Assembly: GCA_018716135.1 (NCBI GenBank)
Contig: DVKG01000012.1
Coordinates: 1-64,000 of the forward strand
Origin: Scybalosoma faecavium
GTDB taxonomy: Bacteria > Bacillota > Clostridia > Christensenellales > Christensenellaceae
Direction: 5' to 3'
DNA length: 64,000 nt
Below the pieces are notes generated by a model. That model did no database searches and was not told where the DNA came from. It saw only the letters and a program-made list of their open reading frames with translations. Shown here one piece after another: positions 44,714 through 54,201 of this stretch (the stretch's first letter is position 1; the number at the start of each line of letters is the position of its first letter). Position numbers and translations under genes: made by a program.

Positions 44714-46624
44714 TCAATCAGCAGTGAACTCGTAGTACACCGCAGCTAACGGCGGCAGAGTTACACTAGCCGAAAAAGGCAGATTCATCGGCCCTTGCTC
44801 GTGGAAAGTGTGAGTGCTTCTGCCGTCCGATATTCCTCTCACGCCGCTCCCTCCAAATTGGAGATCGTCACTGTTTATTATTTCTTTCAACGTGCCCGCC
44901 ATCGGCATTCCGATTACATAATTGTATCTCACCACAGGCGTAAAGTTAAACACAGCCACCAAGCGTCTAACCTTGCCCGCGCGCTCCGCAGAATTCCTCA
45001 TAAACGCCAGCGTACTCCAATTTCTATTGTCTACATCGAGCCATGTAAATCCGTCCCATTTATCATCAACTTCGTACAGAGCTCTGTTTCGCTTATAGTA
45101 TCTGCCCAAACGCCGGACATAGCTCTGCATGTTGAAATGCGAATCATACTCCAGCAGAAACCAATCCAGCTGCTTTTTCTCCGACCACTCTATAAACTGA
45201 GCAAATTCATCCCCCATGAACATCATCTTTTTCCCGGGGTGGGCATACATAAAGCCATAAAGCGCACGCAATGTTGCAAATTTTTGCCAATAATCTCCTG
45301 CCATTTTATCTATAATCGAGCCTTTGCCATGAACCACTTCGTCATGAGAATATGGCAGGATATAATTCTCACTGTAAGCATACATCATGGAGAAAGTTAT
45401 TTTATCATGGTTGTCTTTACGATATATCGGGTCCATAGAGAAATACTCAAGAGTATCGTGCATATATCCCATATCCCATTTAAAAGTAAAGCCAAGTCCG
45501 CCTATCTCCGGAGGTTTCGTAACCAGCGGATAAGCTGACGACTCCTCTGCAATCGTCATGGCGCCCGGGAACAGCGTAAGCAGAGTGGCGTTCAGCTTGC
45601 GCAGAAATTCAACGGCATCCAAATCTATGTTCCCGCCATATTGATTTAACGCATGTTCTCCGTTTTCTCTGCCGAAGTCCAGATACAGCATAGATGAAAC
45701 CGCATCTACTCTTATGCCGTCCACATGATATTTATCCATGAAGAACACCGCGCTGGACACCAGAAAGCTCTGAACTTCCGGTCTGCCGTAGTTAAAAGTC
45801 AGAGTTCCCCAATGCGGATGTTCTGCTCTCAGCGGAGAAACATGCTCGTACAGACCTGTTCCGTCAAAATACGCGAGACCATGCGCATCCTTTGGAAAAT
45901 GAGCCGGAACCCAATCTATTATCACTCCAATGCCGTGATTATGCATTACATCTACAAATTTCATGAACTGCTGAGGCGTGCCGTACCTCGATGTGAAAGC
46001 GAAATAACCCGTAACCTGATAACCCCACGAGTCGTCAAACGGGTATTCCGTAACGGGAAGAAGCTCAATATGAGTAAAGCCCATATCTTCCGCGTACTCC
46101 GCCAGCTCCTCAGCAATCTCCGCAATATCGACAAACTGATACCCTTCTTTGGTACGCCAAGAGCCTATATGCAGCTCGTAAATATTAACGGGCGAAGTAA
46201 ATATATTTCTTGATTTACGTCTGCGCATGTACGTTTCATCCTGCCATACATAATCAGAAATATCCCAAATCTTAGACGCCGTCGCAGGCCGAACCTCAGC
46301 GTGGAATGCAAAAGGATCAGCTTTAAGCCTCGACACTCCGTCGCATCCCCAGACGCTATACTTATATATGTCGCCGTTCTTCAGTCCTTTTACAAAAGCC
46401 GTCCAGACTCCGCCTTCCATCTGTTCCATCGGATTTGCTTGCGCATTCCATCCGTTAAAGTCTCCGACTACGCTGACCGCGGCGGCGTTAGGCGCCCACA
46501 CGCAGAAGCGGTGCATATCCAATTCTTCTATATAATGGCAGCCCAACGTATTGTATGCGCGCTGCGCCTCTCCCGTATTAAACAGATATATCTCATCCCT
46601 ATAAGGATAATGTCTATCGTTCAT
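44714..46624 (-). CDS. glgB: 1,4-alpha-glucan branching enzyme
   Basis: This 636-residue GH13 branching enzyme has an N-terminal CBM48 (about 15-110), the nucleophile Asp in DGIRVDAVSSML (near 310), the acid Glu in TIAEESS (near 362) and the HDEVVHGKGS motif. It cuts alpha-1,4 chains and re-attaches them as alpha-1,6 branches. It lies between pgi and glgC in the operon. The length is normal for the short bacterial type. Confidence 0.95.
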   Translation of the reverse strand: MNDRHYPYRDEIYLFNTGEAQRAYNTLGCHYIEELDMHRFCVWAPNAAAVSVVGDFNGWNAQANPMEQMEGGVWTAFVKGLKNGDIYKYSVWGCDGVSRLKADPFAFHAEVRPATASKIWDISDYVWQDETYMRRRKSRNIFTSPVNIYELHIGSWRTKEGYQFVDIAEIAEELAEYAEDMGFTHIELLPVTEYPFDDSWGYQVTGYFAFTSRYGTPQQFMKFVDVMHNHGIGVIIDWVPAHFPKDAHGLAYFDGTGLYEHVSPLRAEHPHWGTLTFNYGRPEVQSFLVSSAVFFMDKYHVDGIRVDAVSSMLYLDFGRENGEHALNQYGGNIDLDAVEFLRKLNATLLTLFPGAMTIAEESSAYPLVTKPPEIGGLGFTFKWDMGYMHDTLEYFSMDPIYRKDNHDKITFSMMYAYSENYILPYSHDEVVHGKGSIIDKMAGDYWQKFATLRALYGFMYAHPGKKMMFMGDEFAQFIEWSEKKQLDWFLLEYDSHFNMQSYVRRLGRYYKRNRALYEVDDKWDGFTWLDVDNRNWSTLAFMRNSAERAGKVRRLVAVFNFTPVVRYNYVIGMPMAGTLKEIINSDDLQFGGSGVRGISDGRSTHTFHEQGPMNLPFSASVTLPPLAAVYYEFTAD

Positions 46625-46655
46625 AGTATCTGCCCCCTTATCGCCGTTATGCTTC

Positions 46656-48050
46656 TCAGAGTTTGTATATGTAGCCCGCCTCCTCCGGCGCTGTCCGATT
46701 CATTTCTTTTGCCATATCTTCGTAGCCTTCTCTTCCCATCAGAGCAAAGGTCGCTATCTTCCCGTCCTCTACGCCGGGCTGATTGAAAGCGTCTATATTC
46801 AGAAACTCACCCGCAGCGGCAGTAGCCATCTCGAAAAAATACAGCAGCGCTCCGTATGTGCATTCATCCAACGAATCTATAGTTATCTTCATGTTCATCT
46901 TTCCGGCTTTTGTAACTGCATAGCGCGTGCCTGCCAGCTCGGATGAGATGAGCTTGTTGAAAGTCTGCCCTGACAAATACTCCGCATCGTAAACATTTAT
47001 AGGAGCTTTTGGAATCTCCAGTAAGCTGCGGAAGTTTTTTATTTCAATAAAGTTAATAATCTTATCAAACGGGCCTTCATTGTAGAGCTGAACCTGCGAA
47101 TGCTGATCCGTAACGCCCAGAGCGCGCACAGGCGTTTGACCGCAGTATACAACTTCTCCGTCGTTGCTGATACGCTTGCCTAAGCTTTCCGCCCAAAGCT
47201 GAGCATACCATTCGGCCGTATTCATAAGCGATTCAGCATACGGCATCATAACGTTTATATTCACGCCTTTTTTCATAGCCGCGCAGTGAAGCATAGCATA
47301 CATATACGCCGGATTCTTCTCCAGCTCCGGCGCGGAACATATTTTATCCATATCCGCCGCACCTTCCAGCAGCTTATATATATCTATATTGAGTACGGCT
47401 GCACTGAGAAGTCCAACAGGACAAAGAACTGAGAATCTGCCGCCCGTGCCATCCGGAACGACGTATGTCTTGAAACCGTATTCGTCCGCAATGCGCTTCA
47501 TATTTCCTTTTTCTTTATCTGTTGTGATTATGACATTGTCTTTAAAATTGTCTCCCAAAACAGAATGAAGCTTATCCAGCGCGAGCATAAACTGCGCTAC
47601 TGTCTCTACAGTATTGCCTGATTTTGTAATTACATGGAAGCAGGTTTTTTCCGGTTCGATTATGTCAAAAAGCGCAGAAATCGCGTCAGGGTCTACATTG
47701 TCGAGCACATAAAATCTCGCCCCGCCGCGCCTTTCCGCGCTGAGTTCGTTGTATTTCAAATGCTTTAGAGCGGTAAAAAGCGCCTTCGACCCCAAAGCCG
47801 ACCCGCCTATGCCTAAAACCACGAAACTATCAAAGCTCTCGTTAATTCTCTTTCCCGCTTCAACAATATCCTTTATTATTCCTCCCTGATTAAACGGAAG
47901 TTCCCTCCATGTGTTCATCTTGCGTTTCGCACAGACTCCTGCATGAACCGCAGGCAGTTTCTCACGCTGCTCCGTTATTTCCGCCTCTGTCAAGCCGCCC
48001 GAAACCGCCGACCTTAGCATATTATTAAAATCAATTGTTATGCCCTTCAT
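46656..48050 (-). CDS. pgi: glucose-6-phosphate isomerase
   Basis: This 464-residue SIS-fold enzyme has GIGGSALGSKALF near residues 69-81, SGNTVET near 145 and the GGRFSVLCPVGLL signature near 200. It interconverts glucose-6-phosphate and fructose-6-phosphate. I chose ATG 48050; a longer frame to 48158 adds 36 residues with no family match. It leads the glycogen operon, which links gluconeogenic carbon to storage. A TATAAT on the minus strand near 48170 may be part of its promoter, but no good -35 is seen. Confidence 0.93.
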   Translation of the reverse strand: MKGITIDFNNMLRSAVSGGLTEAEITEQREKLPAVHAGVCAKRKMNTWRELPFNQGGIIKDIVEAGKRINESFDSFVVLGIGGSALGSKALFTALKHLKYNELSAERRGGARFYVLDNVDPDAISALFDIIEPEKTCFHVITKSGNTVETVAQFMLALDKLHSVLGDNFKDNVIITTDKEKGNMKRIADEYGFKTYVVPDGTGGRFSVLCPVGLLSAAVLNIDIYKLLEGAADMDKICSAPELEKNPAYMYAMLHCAAMKKGVNINVMMPYAESLMNTAEWYAQLWAESLGKRISNDGEVVYCGQTPVRALGVTDQHSQVQLYNEGPFDKIINFIEIKNFRSLLEIPKAPINVYDAEYLSGQTFNKLISSELAGTRYAVTKAGKMNMKITIDSLDECTYGALLYFFEMATAAAGEFLNIDAFNQPGVEDGKIATFALMGREGYEDMAKEMNRTAPEEAGYIYKL

Positions 48051-48253
48051 GTGGTATCCGCCTTTCTTTCGGAATATAGTGTGATAAAGGTTATGCTTCC
48101 CTCTGCCCTGCGCTTTATTCTTTGCGCCGACTGGAAATAATATCACGCTATAGCGCATTTATCTACTTATTATAATATCACATTTCACTTTCTCTTTAAA
48201 TGCTGTTACATAAAAAACTTACATATAATTGCTACTTTTTTTGCCGCTTATTG

Positions 48254-49141
48254 TCATACATCTTTTCCTATTGAACTGACCATATCCGCTCTCAAAAAAG
48301 CTGCGTCAATATACGAATATTTAATCTGAGGAGAAAGCTCGGACGCCGTCTCATTTTCCAACAGCTTGTCCACCGCAGACGCCGCTCCGCTAAGATATGC
48401 AGAAATTGCAGAGTAGACCGGGCTGTCAGCCCCGGAGGTGTTGCTCTCAAAATCACTTTTAACGCTGCTTATATGTTCCGACAGCGCTTTTATACTCTCC
48501 AGAGCTTTAGTCGCGGATATTTCGCTTTTATCCAGAGAAAGAGAAAGTTCGCAAAGCTTGCTCTCCAGCTGCCCGGCAAGAGAAAAAGCCGCCTTCGCAC
48601 TTTCTACAGCCGCAGAGGGAGCCGTAATTTTGAGTTTTAGTTTCTCAGAGGATATTTCACGTATCTTGCAGCTCAGATTCTGTTCCGACTCCAGTCTGTC
48701 CGATACATTTTCAGCTTCTTCTTCTGTCTCATAAGCGGATACATACACTCTGAATTCCTCTCCGGAGCGCACATATCCTGCGCCGCCCTTCTCCTGCAAA
48801 GACTGCGCCAATTCTTTAGCGTTTTCTTCATTATCAAAAACGCCCGCCTGCAAAGCGTATAGATTCAAACCGGAAAGCTCCAACTCGTCGGTGGCTGTCT
48901 CGTCTTCTTCCGCCGCATTGTTGTTATCGTTTGAATCCGACTCTTCTGACCCGGCCGCATCCTGACCTGTAACAAAAGCTATGACAGGAGTTATTATTCT
49001 ATCCGAGAGAAAATTCCCCACCTTTGCCGCTCCGATAAAGTAAACCGCCGCGGCTACGCATATCATCACTATAACCAGCAGAGCTCCCTTTCCGCCTCCG
49101 CTCTCCCTGCCGGAATTTCCGTCCATTCTGGAATATCTCAT
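48254..49141 (-). CDS. SPOR-domain membrane protein
   Basis: This 295-residue protein has a short cytoplasmic N-terminus, one transmembrane segment at about 19-40, an acidic linker and a SPOR domain at about 92-166 (LYALQAGVFDNEENAKELAQ and the RVYVSAYETEEEA repeat). The rest is helical. SPOR domains bind denuded glycan at division sites, and in spore-formers they also occur in cortex-related proteins. It is a single gene with GGAGG seven bases upstream, divergent from dCMP deaminase. Confidence 0.85.
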   Translation of the reverse strand: MRYSRMDGNSGRESGGGKGALLVIVMICVAAAVYFIGAAKVGNFLSDRIITPVIAFVTGQDAAGSEESDSNDNNNAAEEDETATDELELSGLNLYALQAGVFDNEENAKELAQSLQEKGGAGYVRSGEEFRVYVSAYETEEEAENVSDRLESEQNLSCKIREISSEKLKLKITAPSAAVESAKAAFSLAGQLESKLCELSLSLDKSEISATKALESIKALSEHISSVKSDFESNTSGADSPVYSAISAYLSGAASAVDKLLENETASELSPQIKYSYIDAAFLRADMVSSIGKDV

Positions 49142-49236
49142 TTCATTTCCTCCGTTTTCATATGTATACCATAACCGACATTCTAATCTCTAGTATTTTA
49201 TGCGCCACAGACGGCAAGTATTACTAAATACACATA

Positions 49237-49265
49237 TTGAAATAACAGATAATATGATTTATAAT
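49237..49265 (+). promoter_or_regulatory. promoter of the dCMP deaminase gene
   Basis: TTGAAA (49237-49242) and a perfect TATAAT (49260-49265) are separated by 17 bases. Confidence 0.75.
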
Positions 49266-49293
49266 GTAGGAAAATGTCGCATTGGAGGACATT

Positions 49294-49758
49294 ATGCACA
49301 CATTTGATAAATGGGATAAGAGATTTGTTGAACTATCACAGACTATCGCCACATGGTCCAGTTGTTACAAAGAAGGCAGGCAGGTCGGCGCAGTCATAGT
49401 GCGCGATAAGCGAATAATCACCACGGGATATAACGGCGCGCCTTCGGGAATAAAAAGCTGCAAAGAAAAAGGAGAATGCCTTCGAATTAAACTGGGCATA
49501 CCTTCCGGCACACGCCACGAGCTATGCTACGCCATACACGCCGAGCAAAACGCAATAATACAGGCGGCTAAGCTGGGCATATCAATAGAGGGCGCCACTC
49601 TATACTGTACACACTATCCATGCACAATATGCGCCAAAATGATAGTAAACGCAGGCATAAAACGTGTGATTTACATTCATCCATATCCTGACGATTTCTC
49701 CCGCACCCTTCTGGCGGAGGCAGGTATAGAGACTATACAATATAATATAGAAGAATAG
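49294..49758 (+). CDS. deoxycytidylate deaminase (ComEB-like)
   Basis: This 154-residue zinc enzyme has the HAE motif at 82-84 (zinc His82, catalytic Glu84) and the PCTIC motif with Cys110 and Cys113. The N-terminal region with YNGAPSG is typical of dCMP deaminase. It converts dCMP to dUMP for thymidylate synthesis. I chose ATG 49294 because GGAGG lies five bases upstream; TTG 49282 overlaps that site. It has its own promoter and precedes the arg operon. Confidence 0.92.
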   Translation: MHTFDKWDKRFVELSQTIATWSSCYKEGRQVGAVIVRDKRIITTGYNGAPSGIKSCKEKGECLRIKLGIPSGTRHELCYAIHAEQNAIIQAAKLGISIEGATLYCTHYPCTICAKMIVNAGIKRVIYIHPYPDDFSRTLLAEAGIETIQYNIEE

Positions 49759-49773
49759 TTTATTTTTATCAAA

Positions 49774-49812
49774 AGGAATTGGTCAAAAGCATCAACAGCT
49801 TTGCCGATTCCT
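49774..49812 (+). terminator. hairpin after the dCMP deaminase gene
   Basis: AGGAATTGG and CCGATTCCT pair (one G-T), with an inner AAAGC/GCTTT stem. Only AATTTCT follows, so termination may be weak. Confidence 0.4.
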
Positions 49813-49840
49813 AATTTCTAGCTTTCATGTGCAATTATCT

Positions 49841-49858
49841 ATTGCATTTTTATTCTTT
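49841..49858. promoter_or_regulatory. ArgR/AhrC-like operator over the argC -35 box
   Basis: Read on the minus strand, this 18-bp site is close to the Bacillus ARG box consensus (CATGAATAAAAATKCAAK as I recall it): it contains GAATAAAAATGCAA and differs only near the ends. It covers the whole -35 element, so binding of an arginine-loaded ArgR hexamer would block the arg operon. The argR gene is not in this window. Confidence 0.65.
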
Positions 49859-49870
49859 TTGACGTATAAT
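49842..49870 (+). promoter_or_regulatory. promoter of the arg operon
   Basis: TTGCAT (49842-49847) and a perfect TATAAT (49865-49870) are separated by 17 bases, about 93 bases upstream of argC. Confidence 0.75.
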
Positions 49871-49963
49871 TATTTACGAGCTTTATAGCTGAATCCTTTT
49901 TCGGCAAAGGTTCACCAAAACTAAATGTTTTTTTATTTTCAGATATTTTTGGAGGAAAAAGTT

Positions 49964-50998
49964 TTGATAAAAACGGCAGTTGTAGGAGCAACGGGTTACG
50001 CCGGAGAGGAGCTTGTCCGTCTGCTTGCCTCTCATCCGCAGGCAGAGCTGGCACATGTAATTTCCAAAAGCTTCGCCGGCATGGCCATGAGCGAAGTCTA
50101 CGGCAGTTATAAAAGTCTGCCGGAGATGACACTGGAAGAGCTGGAGCCTTCCGCCTTGTCCGAATGCGATGTAGTTTTCACCGCACTCCCCCATGGTCAA
50201 TCCATGAGCATCGTACCTGCTCTTTTGGAAGCAGGCGTAAAAGTGATAGACCTTTCCGGTGATTTCAGATATGACGACGTAAAAGTTTACGAAAAGTGGT
50301 ACAAGCTGCCTCACAGCGAACCGGATATAAACAAAAAAGCCGTTTACGGTCTATGCGAGCTGCACCGCAGCGATATAAAAGCTACTAATATAGTAGCCAA
50401 CCCCGGCTGCTACACAACAACAAGCATACTTCCGCTCTATCCTCTGCTGAAAGCAGGTCTTATCAGCGAGAAGGGAATCATCGTAGACGCTAAATCAGGC
50501 GTTACGGGAGCAGGGCGCAGCGAAAAGCTTGCCAACAGCTATTGCGAAGTAAACGAAAGCATGAAAGCATATGGCGTGACAACACACAGACACACGTCCG
50601 AGATAGAGCAGGAGCTGAGCCACGCGGCAGGAGAACAAATCCTCCTCAGCTTCACGCCGCATCTTCTGCCCGTAAAACGCGGGATACTCGCTACTATATA
50701 TACAACACTGAACAAAGGAGTCACTGAGTCCGAAATAGCCAAGGCATATTCCTGCTACAGCGACGAAACCTTCGTACATGTTTTGCCTCATGGCGAGCTT
50801 CCCGAACTGAAGCACGTAACAGGTTCAAACAACTGCTTCATAGGCTACAAGATAGACGAACGGCTCGGACGTCTGATAATCGTAAGCTGTATAGATAATT
50901 TAATTAAAGGAGCAGCAGGGCAAGCAGTTCAGAATATGAATCTTCTGATGGGGCTTCCCGAGGATACAGGCCTGCCCAGACTCGCTATGTATCTATAA
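49964..50998 (+). CDS. argC: N-acetyl-gamma-glutamyl-phosphate reductase
   Basis: This 344-residue enzyme has the NADP site VGATGYAGEEL (7-17) and the catalytic Cys149 in the NPGCYTT motif. It reduces N-acetylglutamyl phosphate to the semialdehyde. I chose TTG 49964 because GGAGG lies eight bases upstream and the length matches ArgC; the ATG at 49925 would add 13 residues and has no ribosome binding site. It is the first gene of the arg operon. Confidence 0.94.
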   Translation: MIKTAVVGATGYAGEELVRLLASHPQAELAHVISKSFAGMAMSEVYGSYKSLPEMTLEELEPSALSECDVVFTALPHGQSMSIVPALLEAGVKVIDLSGDFRYDDVKVYEKWYKLPHSEPDINKKAVYGLCELHRSDIKATNIVANPGCYTTTSILPLYPLLKAGLISEKGIIVDAKSGVTGAGRSEKLANSYCEVNESMKAYGVTTHRHTSEIEQELSHAAGEQILLSFTPHLLPVKRGILATIYTTLNKGVTESEIAKAYSCYSDETFVHVLPHGELPELKHVTGSNNCFIGYKIDERLGRLIIVSCIDNLIKGAAGQAVQNMNLLMGLPEDTGLPRLAMYL

Positions 50999-51064
50999 AA
51001 ACGACCGGCAACTAAACTCTGCATCCGCGTATCGAACGCGGCTTATTCAATAAGGAGAAATAAA

Positions 51065-51931
51065 ATGATTTCATTTAACGAAGAACGCGCCAATACTTTG
51101 ATAGAAGCGCTGCCTTATATTCAAAAGCTTTACGGAAAGACAATCGTAGTCAAATACGGCGGAGCCGCCATGAAAGACGAGGAACTAAAAAAACATTTTC
51201 TCGAGGATATAACTCTGCTGAAATTCGTAGGGATGAACCCCATAGTAGTACACGGAGGCGGCCCCGGAATTAACAAGACACTCGGAGACATGAATATTGA
51301 ATCCAAATTCCACAACGGTCTCCGCGTAACTAACACCGAAACAATGGACGTCGTTCAGATGGTATTGGCAGGTAAAATAAACAAAGACATCGTAGCCGGG
51401 CTGAACGCATGCGGAAGCAAAGCCGTAGGTCTCTGCGGCATAGACGGCGGGGTTATCCGCGCGCACAAAGCCGAACCTGTAGACGGTGTAGATTTGGGAC
51501 ATGTCGGTGAAATAGACAGCATAGATACTAAGCTGCTTGAAATGCTTACAGAAGACCAGTACATACCCGTAATTGCACCTGTAGCATGCGGCCCAGACGG
51601 GGAGAGCTACAACATAAACGCCGACACGGCAGCCAGCGCCATCGCCACGGCGCTCAAAGCAGAGAAACTGATGTTCTTAACGGATATAGACGGCATCCGC
51701 AGAAAAGCTGACGACCCTTCTTCTTTGATATATGTCATATCCAGCCAAGATGTAGCCGGCATGATAGCAGAAGGAGTGCTTTACGGCGGGATGCTTCCCA
51801 AGGCAAAAGCCTGCGCAAAAGCTATTCGCGAAGGTGTCAACCGCGTACACATCATAAACGGTACTATACCGCATTCTATAATACTTGAGATTTTCACCAA
51901 TTCCGGTATCGGAACGATGTTTACAAAGTGA
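51065..51931 (+). CDS. argB: acetylglutamate kinase
   Basis: This 288-residue amino-acid kinase has the KYGGAAM motif at 30-36, the GGGPGI loop near 65-70 and the INADTAAS segment near 186. It phosphorylates N-acetylglutamate. The N-terminal helix of about 20 residues resembles arginine-inhibited forms. In the 66 bases between argC and argB a small hairpin (CCGCGT with ACGCGG, 51025-51041) could tune the stoichiometry. AAGGAG lies six bases upstream. Confidence 0.96.
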   Translation: MISFNEERANTLIEALPYIQKLYGKTIVVKYGGAAMKDEELKKHFLEDITLLKFVGMNPIVVHGGGPGINKTLGDMNIESKFHNGLRVTNTETMDVVQMVLAGKINKDIVAGLNACGSKAVGLCGIDGGVIRAHKAEPVDGVDLGHVGEIDSIDTKLLEMLTEDQYIPVIAPVACGPDGESYNINADTAASAIATALKAEKLMFLTDIDGIRRKADDPSSLIYVISSQDVAGMIAEGVLYGGMLPKAKACAKAIREGVNRVHIINGTIPHSIILEIFTNSGIGTMFTK

Positions 51932-51940
51932 GGACGAAGC

Positions 51941-53140
51941 ATGACGCTTAACGAAATAATCGCACTTGACGAAAAGTATTATATGAACTGCTTCGGCCGC
52001 CGAAACGAAGTCTGCTTCACACACGGCGAAGGCGTTACGCTCTACGACACAGAAGGCAAAGCTTATACGGATTTTCTTGCCGGAATTGCTGTAAACTGCC
52101 TTGGATACGGAGACAAAGGGCTCTCCGATACAATCGCGAATCAGGCGTCTAAGTTAATACACTCTTCGAGTCTGTTCTACATTGAAAGCCAGGCAAAAGC
52201 AGCTCAGATTCTCTGCAGCGCTACAGGTTACGACAAGGTTTTTTTCGCAAACAGCGGCGCAGAGGCCGTCGAAGGCGCAATGAAGCTGGCTAGGAAGTAT
52301 TTCTTCGAAAAAGGAGAAAACCGCTATGAGTTTATAACCATGAAGAACTCCTTCCATGGCAGAACTCTCGCCACTCTTTTCGCCACAGGACAGGACAAAT
52401 TCCACACCGCCTTCCAGCCCGGCGTACCTACGTTTAAATATGCAGAATATGGAAATATAGAAAGCGCAAAGGCTCTCATATCTGACAAAACGTGCGCAAT
52501 AATAATGGAGCCTATCCAGGGAGAAGGCGGAGTAATCTGCGCTTCGGACGAATATCTGCGCGATATGCGCAAGCTGGCAGACGACAACGACATACTCCTT
52601 ATTTTCGACGAAATTCAAACCGGAATGGGGCGCACGGGCAGTCTGCTTTGTTCCACAGGGGCAGGCGCAAAAGGCGATATTGTCACTATGGCAAAGGCGC
52701 TTGGCGGAGGGGTTCCCATCGGCGCATTCTTAGCGACAGACAAGGTCGCGAGCGCAATGCAGCCCTCAGACCATGGCTCCACATTCGGAGGAAATCAAAT
52801 AGCAACAGCAGCGGCTTGCTATACGCTCTCTAAAGTCGCGACAGACGAAATGATGCAAAACATCAGGGAGAAAGGCGTCTACTTCAAAAACAAGCTGGAA
52901 GCTCTCTGCGCGGAGATGCCAGAAAAAGCGCTGGAAGCCAGAGGCAAAGGTCTGCTGCTCGGTCTCAAGCTCGCCGACAGCATACCCGCAAAGAGTATCG
53001 TTTCAAAACTGTTGGATTCCGGATTCGTATGCTGCACTGCCGGTCAGAACTGCTTGAGATTCCTCCCTCCCTATATTATAGAAGAAAGTCACATCGACGC
53101 ATTGACCCGCGCTCTTACGGATATATTGCGCGGGGCTTGA
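51941..53140 (+). CDS. argD: acetylornithine aminotransferase
   Basis: This 399-residue class III aminotransferase has the PLP Lys252 in MAKALGGGVPIG, Asp223 in IFDEIQTGMGRTG and the NSGAEAVE segment near 104-111. It converts N-acetylglutamate semialdehyde to N-acetylornithine. It starts nine bases after argB. It may also act in lysine synthesis, as related enzymes do. Confidence 0.94.
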   Translation: MTLNEIIALDEKYYMNCFGRRNEVCFTHGEGVTLYDTEGKAYTDFLAGIAVNCLGYGDKGLSDTIANQASKLIHSSSLFYIESQAKAAQILCSATGYDKVFFANSGAEAVEGAMKLARKYFFEKGENRYEFITMKNSFHGRTLATLFATGQDKFHTAFQPGVPTFKYAEYGNIESAKALISDKTCAIIMEPIQGEGGVICASDEYLRDMRKLADDNDILLIFDEIQTGMGRTGSLLCSTGAGAKGDIVTMAKALGGGVPIGAFLATDKVASAMQPSDHGSTFGGNQIATAAACYTLSKVATDEMMQNIREKGVYFKNKLEALCAEMPEKALEARGKGLLLGLKLADSIPAKSIVSKLLDSGFVCCTAGQNCLRFLPPYIIEESHIDALTRALTDILRGA

Positions 53141-53210
53141 CGGCGGGGGCAGTATGAAGTTACAATATAATAATTAGGAAAATTCGAGAAATCGAGAAGG
53201 AGATATAACA

Positions 53211-54170
53211 ATGGATCTTACAAGCTATACGCCTCTCGCTCCTTTCGCTCAGAAGCATCTGCTCACACTGGCAGATTACACTAAGGACGAGATACTGCAA
53301 ATACTCACTCACGCTCTCAAGCTAAAGAGGCAGAACTACCGTGGTCTCCCCCACCATCTTCTCAAAGGTCAGACTTTAGGCATGATATTCGCAAAAAGCT
53401 CTACAAGAACGCGCGTATCTTTTGAAGTCGGTATGTATCAGCTCGGCGGTCACGCGCTTAATTTGACTACGCATGACATCCAGCTCGGACGCGGAGAGAC
53501 TATAGAAGATACGGCCAGAGTTCTTTCGCGTTTCGTAGACGGCATAATGATACGCACATTCGACCAGAGCGACGTGGAAAAGCTCGCAGAATACGGCAGC
53601 ATTCCGATCATCAATGGTCTGACAGATAAATACCATCCCTGTCAGGCTTTGGCAGATATGCTCACATTCTACGAAAAGAAGCAAGAGTTCGAAGGACGCA
53701 AGCTGACTTTTATCGGAGACGGCAACAACGTATGTCATTCTCTCATGATAATCTGCGCTAAGCTCGGCGTAAACTTCTCCTGCGCTTGTCCCAAGGGATA
53801 CGAGCCGGATGAGGACGTGGTTGCCAACTCTCTGGAATTCGCCAAAGCCTCCGGAGCTCAAATAATAGTAACTCAAGATCCCGTAGCCGCAATTAAAGAC
53901 GCCGACGCAGTGTACACAGACGTCTGGGCAAGCATGGGTCAAGAGAGTGAATTCGAAGAGAAATCCAAGCATTTCCTCAGCTATCAGGTCAACTCTGAGC
54001 TGATGAAACACGCTAAAAGCGACGCTATATTCCTCCACTGCCTGCCGGCTCACAGAGGCGAAGAGGTCACGGCGGAAGTTATCGACGGTCCGCAAAGCGT
54101 TGTATTCGACGAAGCTGAAAACAGACTTCACGCACAAAAGGCCGTCATGGCGCTCCTGATGGAGAAATAA
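53211..54170 (+). CDS. argF: ornithine carbamoyltransferase
   Basis: This 319-residue enzyme has the carbamoyl phosphate motif SSTRTR (63-68), HPCQALAD near 142-149 and HCLPAHRGEEV near 280. It makes citrulline from ornithine. AAGGAG lies six bases before the ATG, and 70 bases separate it from argD. argG and argH are not in the window, so the last two steps are encoded elsewhere. Confidence 0.95.
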   Translation: MDLTSYTPLAPFAQKHLLTLADYTKDEILQILTHALKLKRQNYRGLPHHLLKGQTLGMIFAKSSTRTRVSFEVGMYQLGGHALNLTTHDIQLGRGETIEDTARVLSRFVDGIMIRTFDQSDVEKLAEYGSIPIINGLTDKYHPCQALADMLTFYEKKQEFEGRKLTFIGDGNNVCHSLMIICAKLGVNFSCACPKGYEPDEDVVANSLEFAKASGAQIIVTQDPVAAIKDADAVYTDVWASMGQESEFEEKSKHFLSYQVNSELMKHAKSDAIFLHCLPAHRGEEVTAEVIDGPQSVVFDEAENRLHAQKAVMALLMEK

Positions 54171-54201
54171 GAAAATAAAGAAAACGGAGATTTGCAATAA
54201 A

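Noticed and set aside
49871..49963. Attenuator in the argC leader
   Set aside because: A small CCTTT/AAAGG hairpin and a T run exist, but they are about 17 bases apart and no competing structure is evident.
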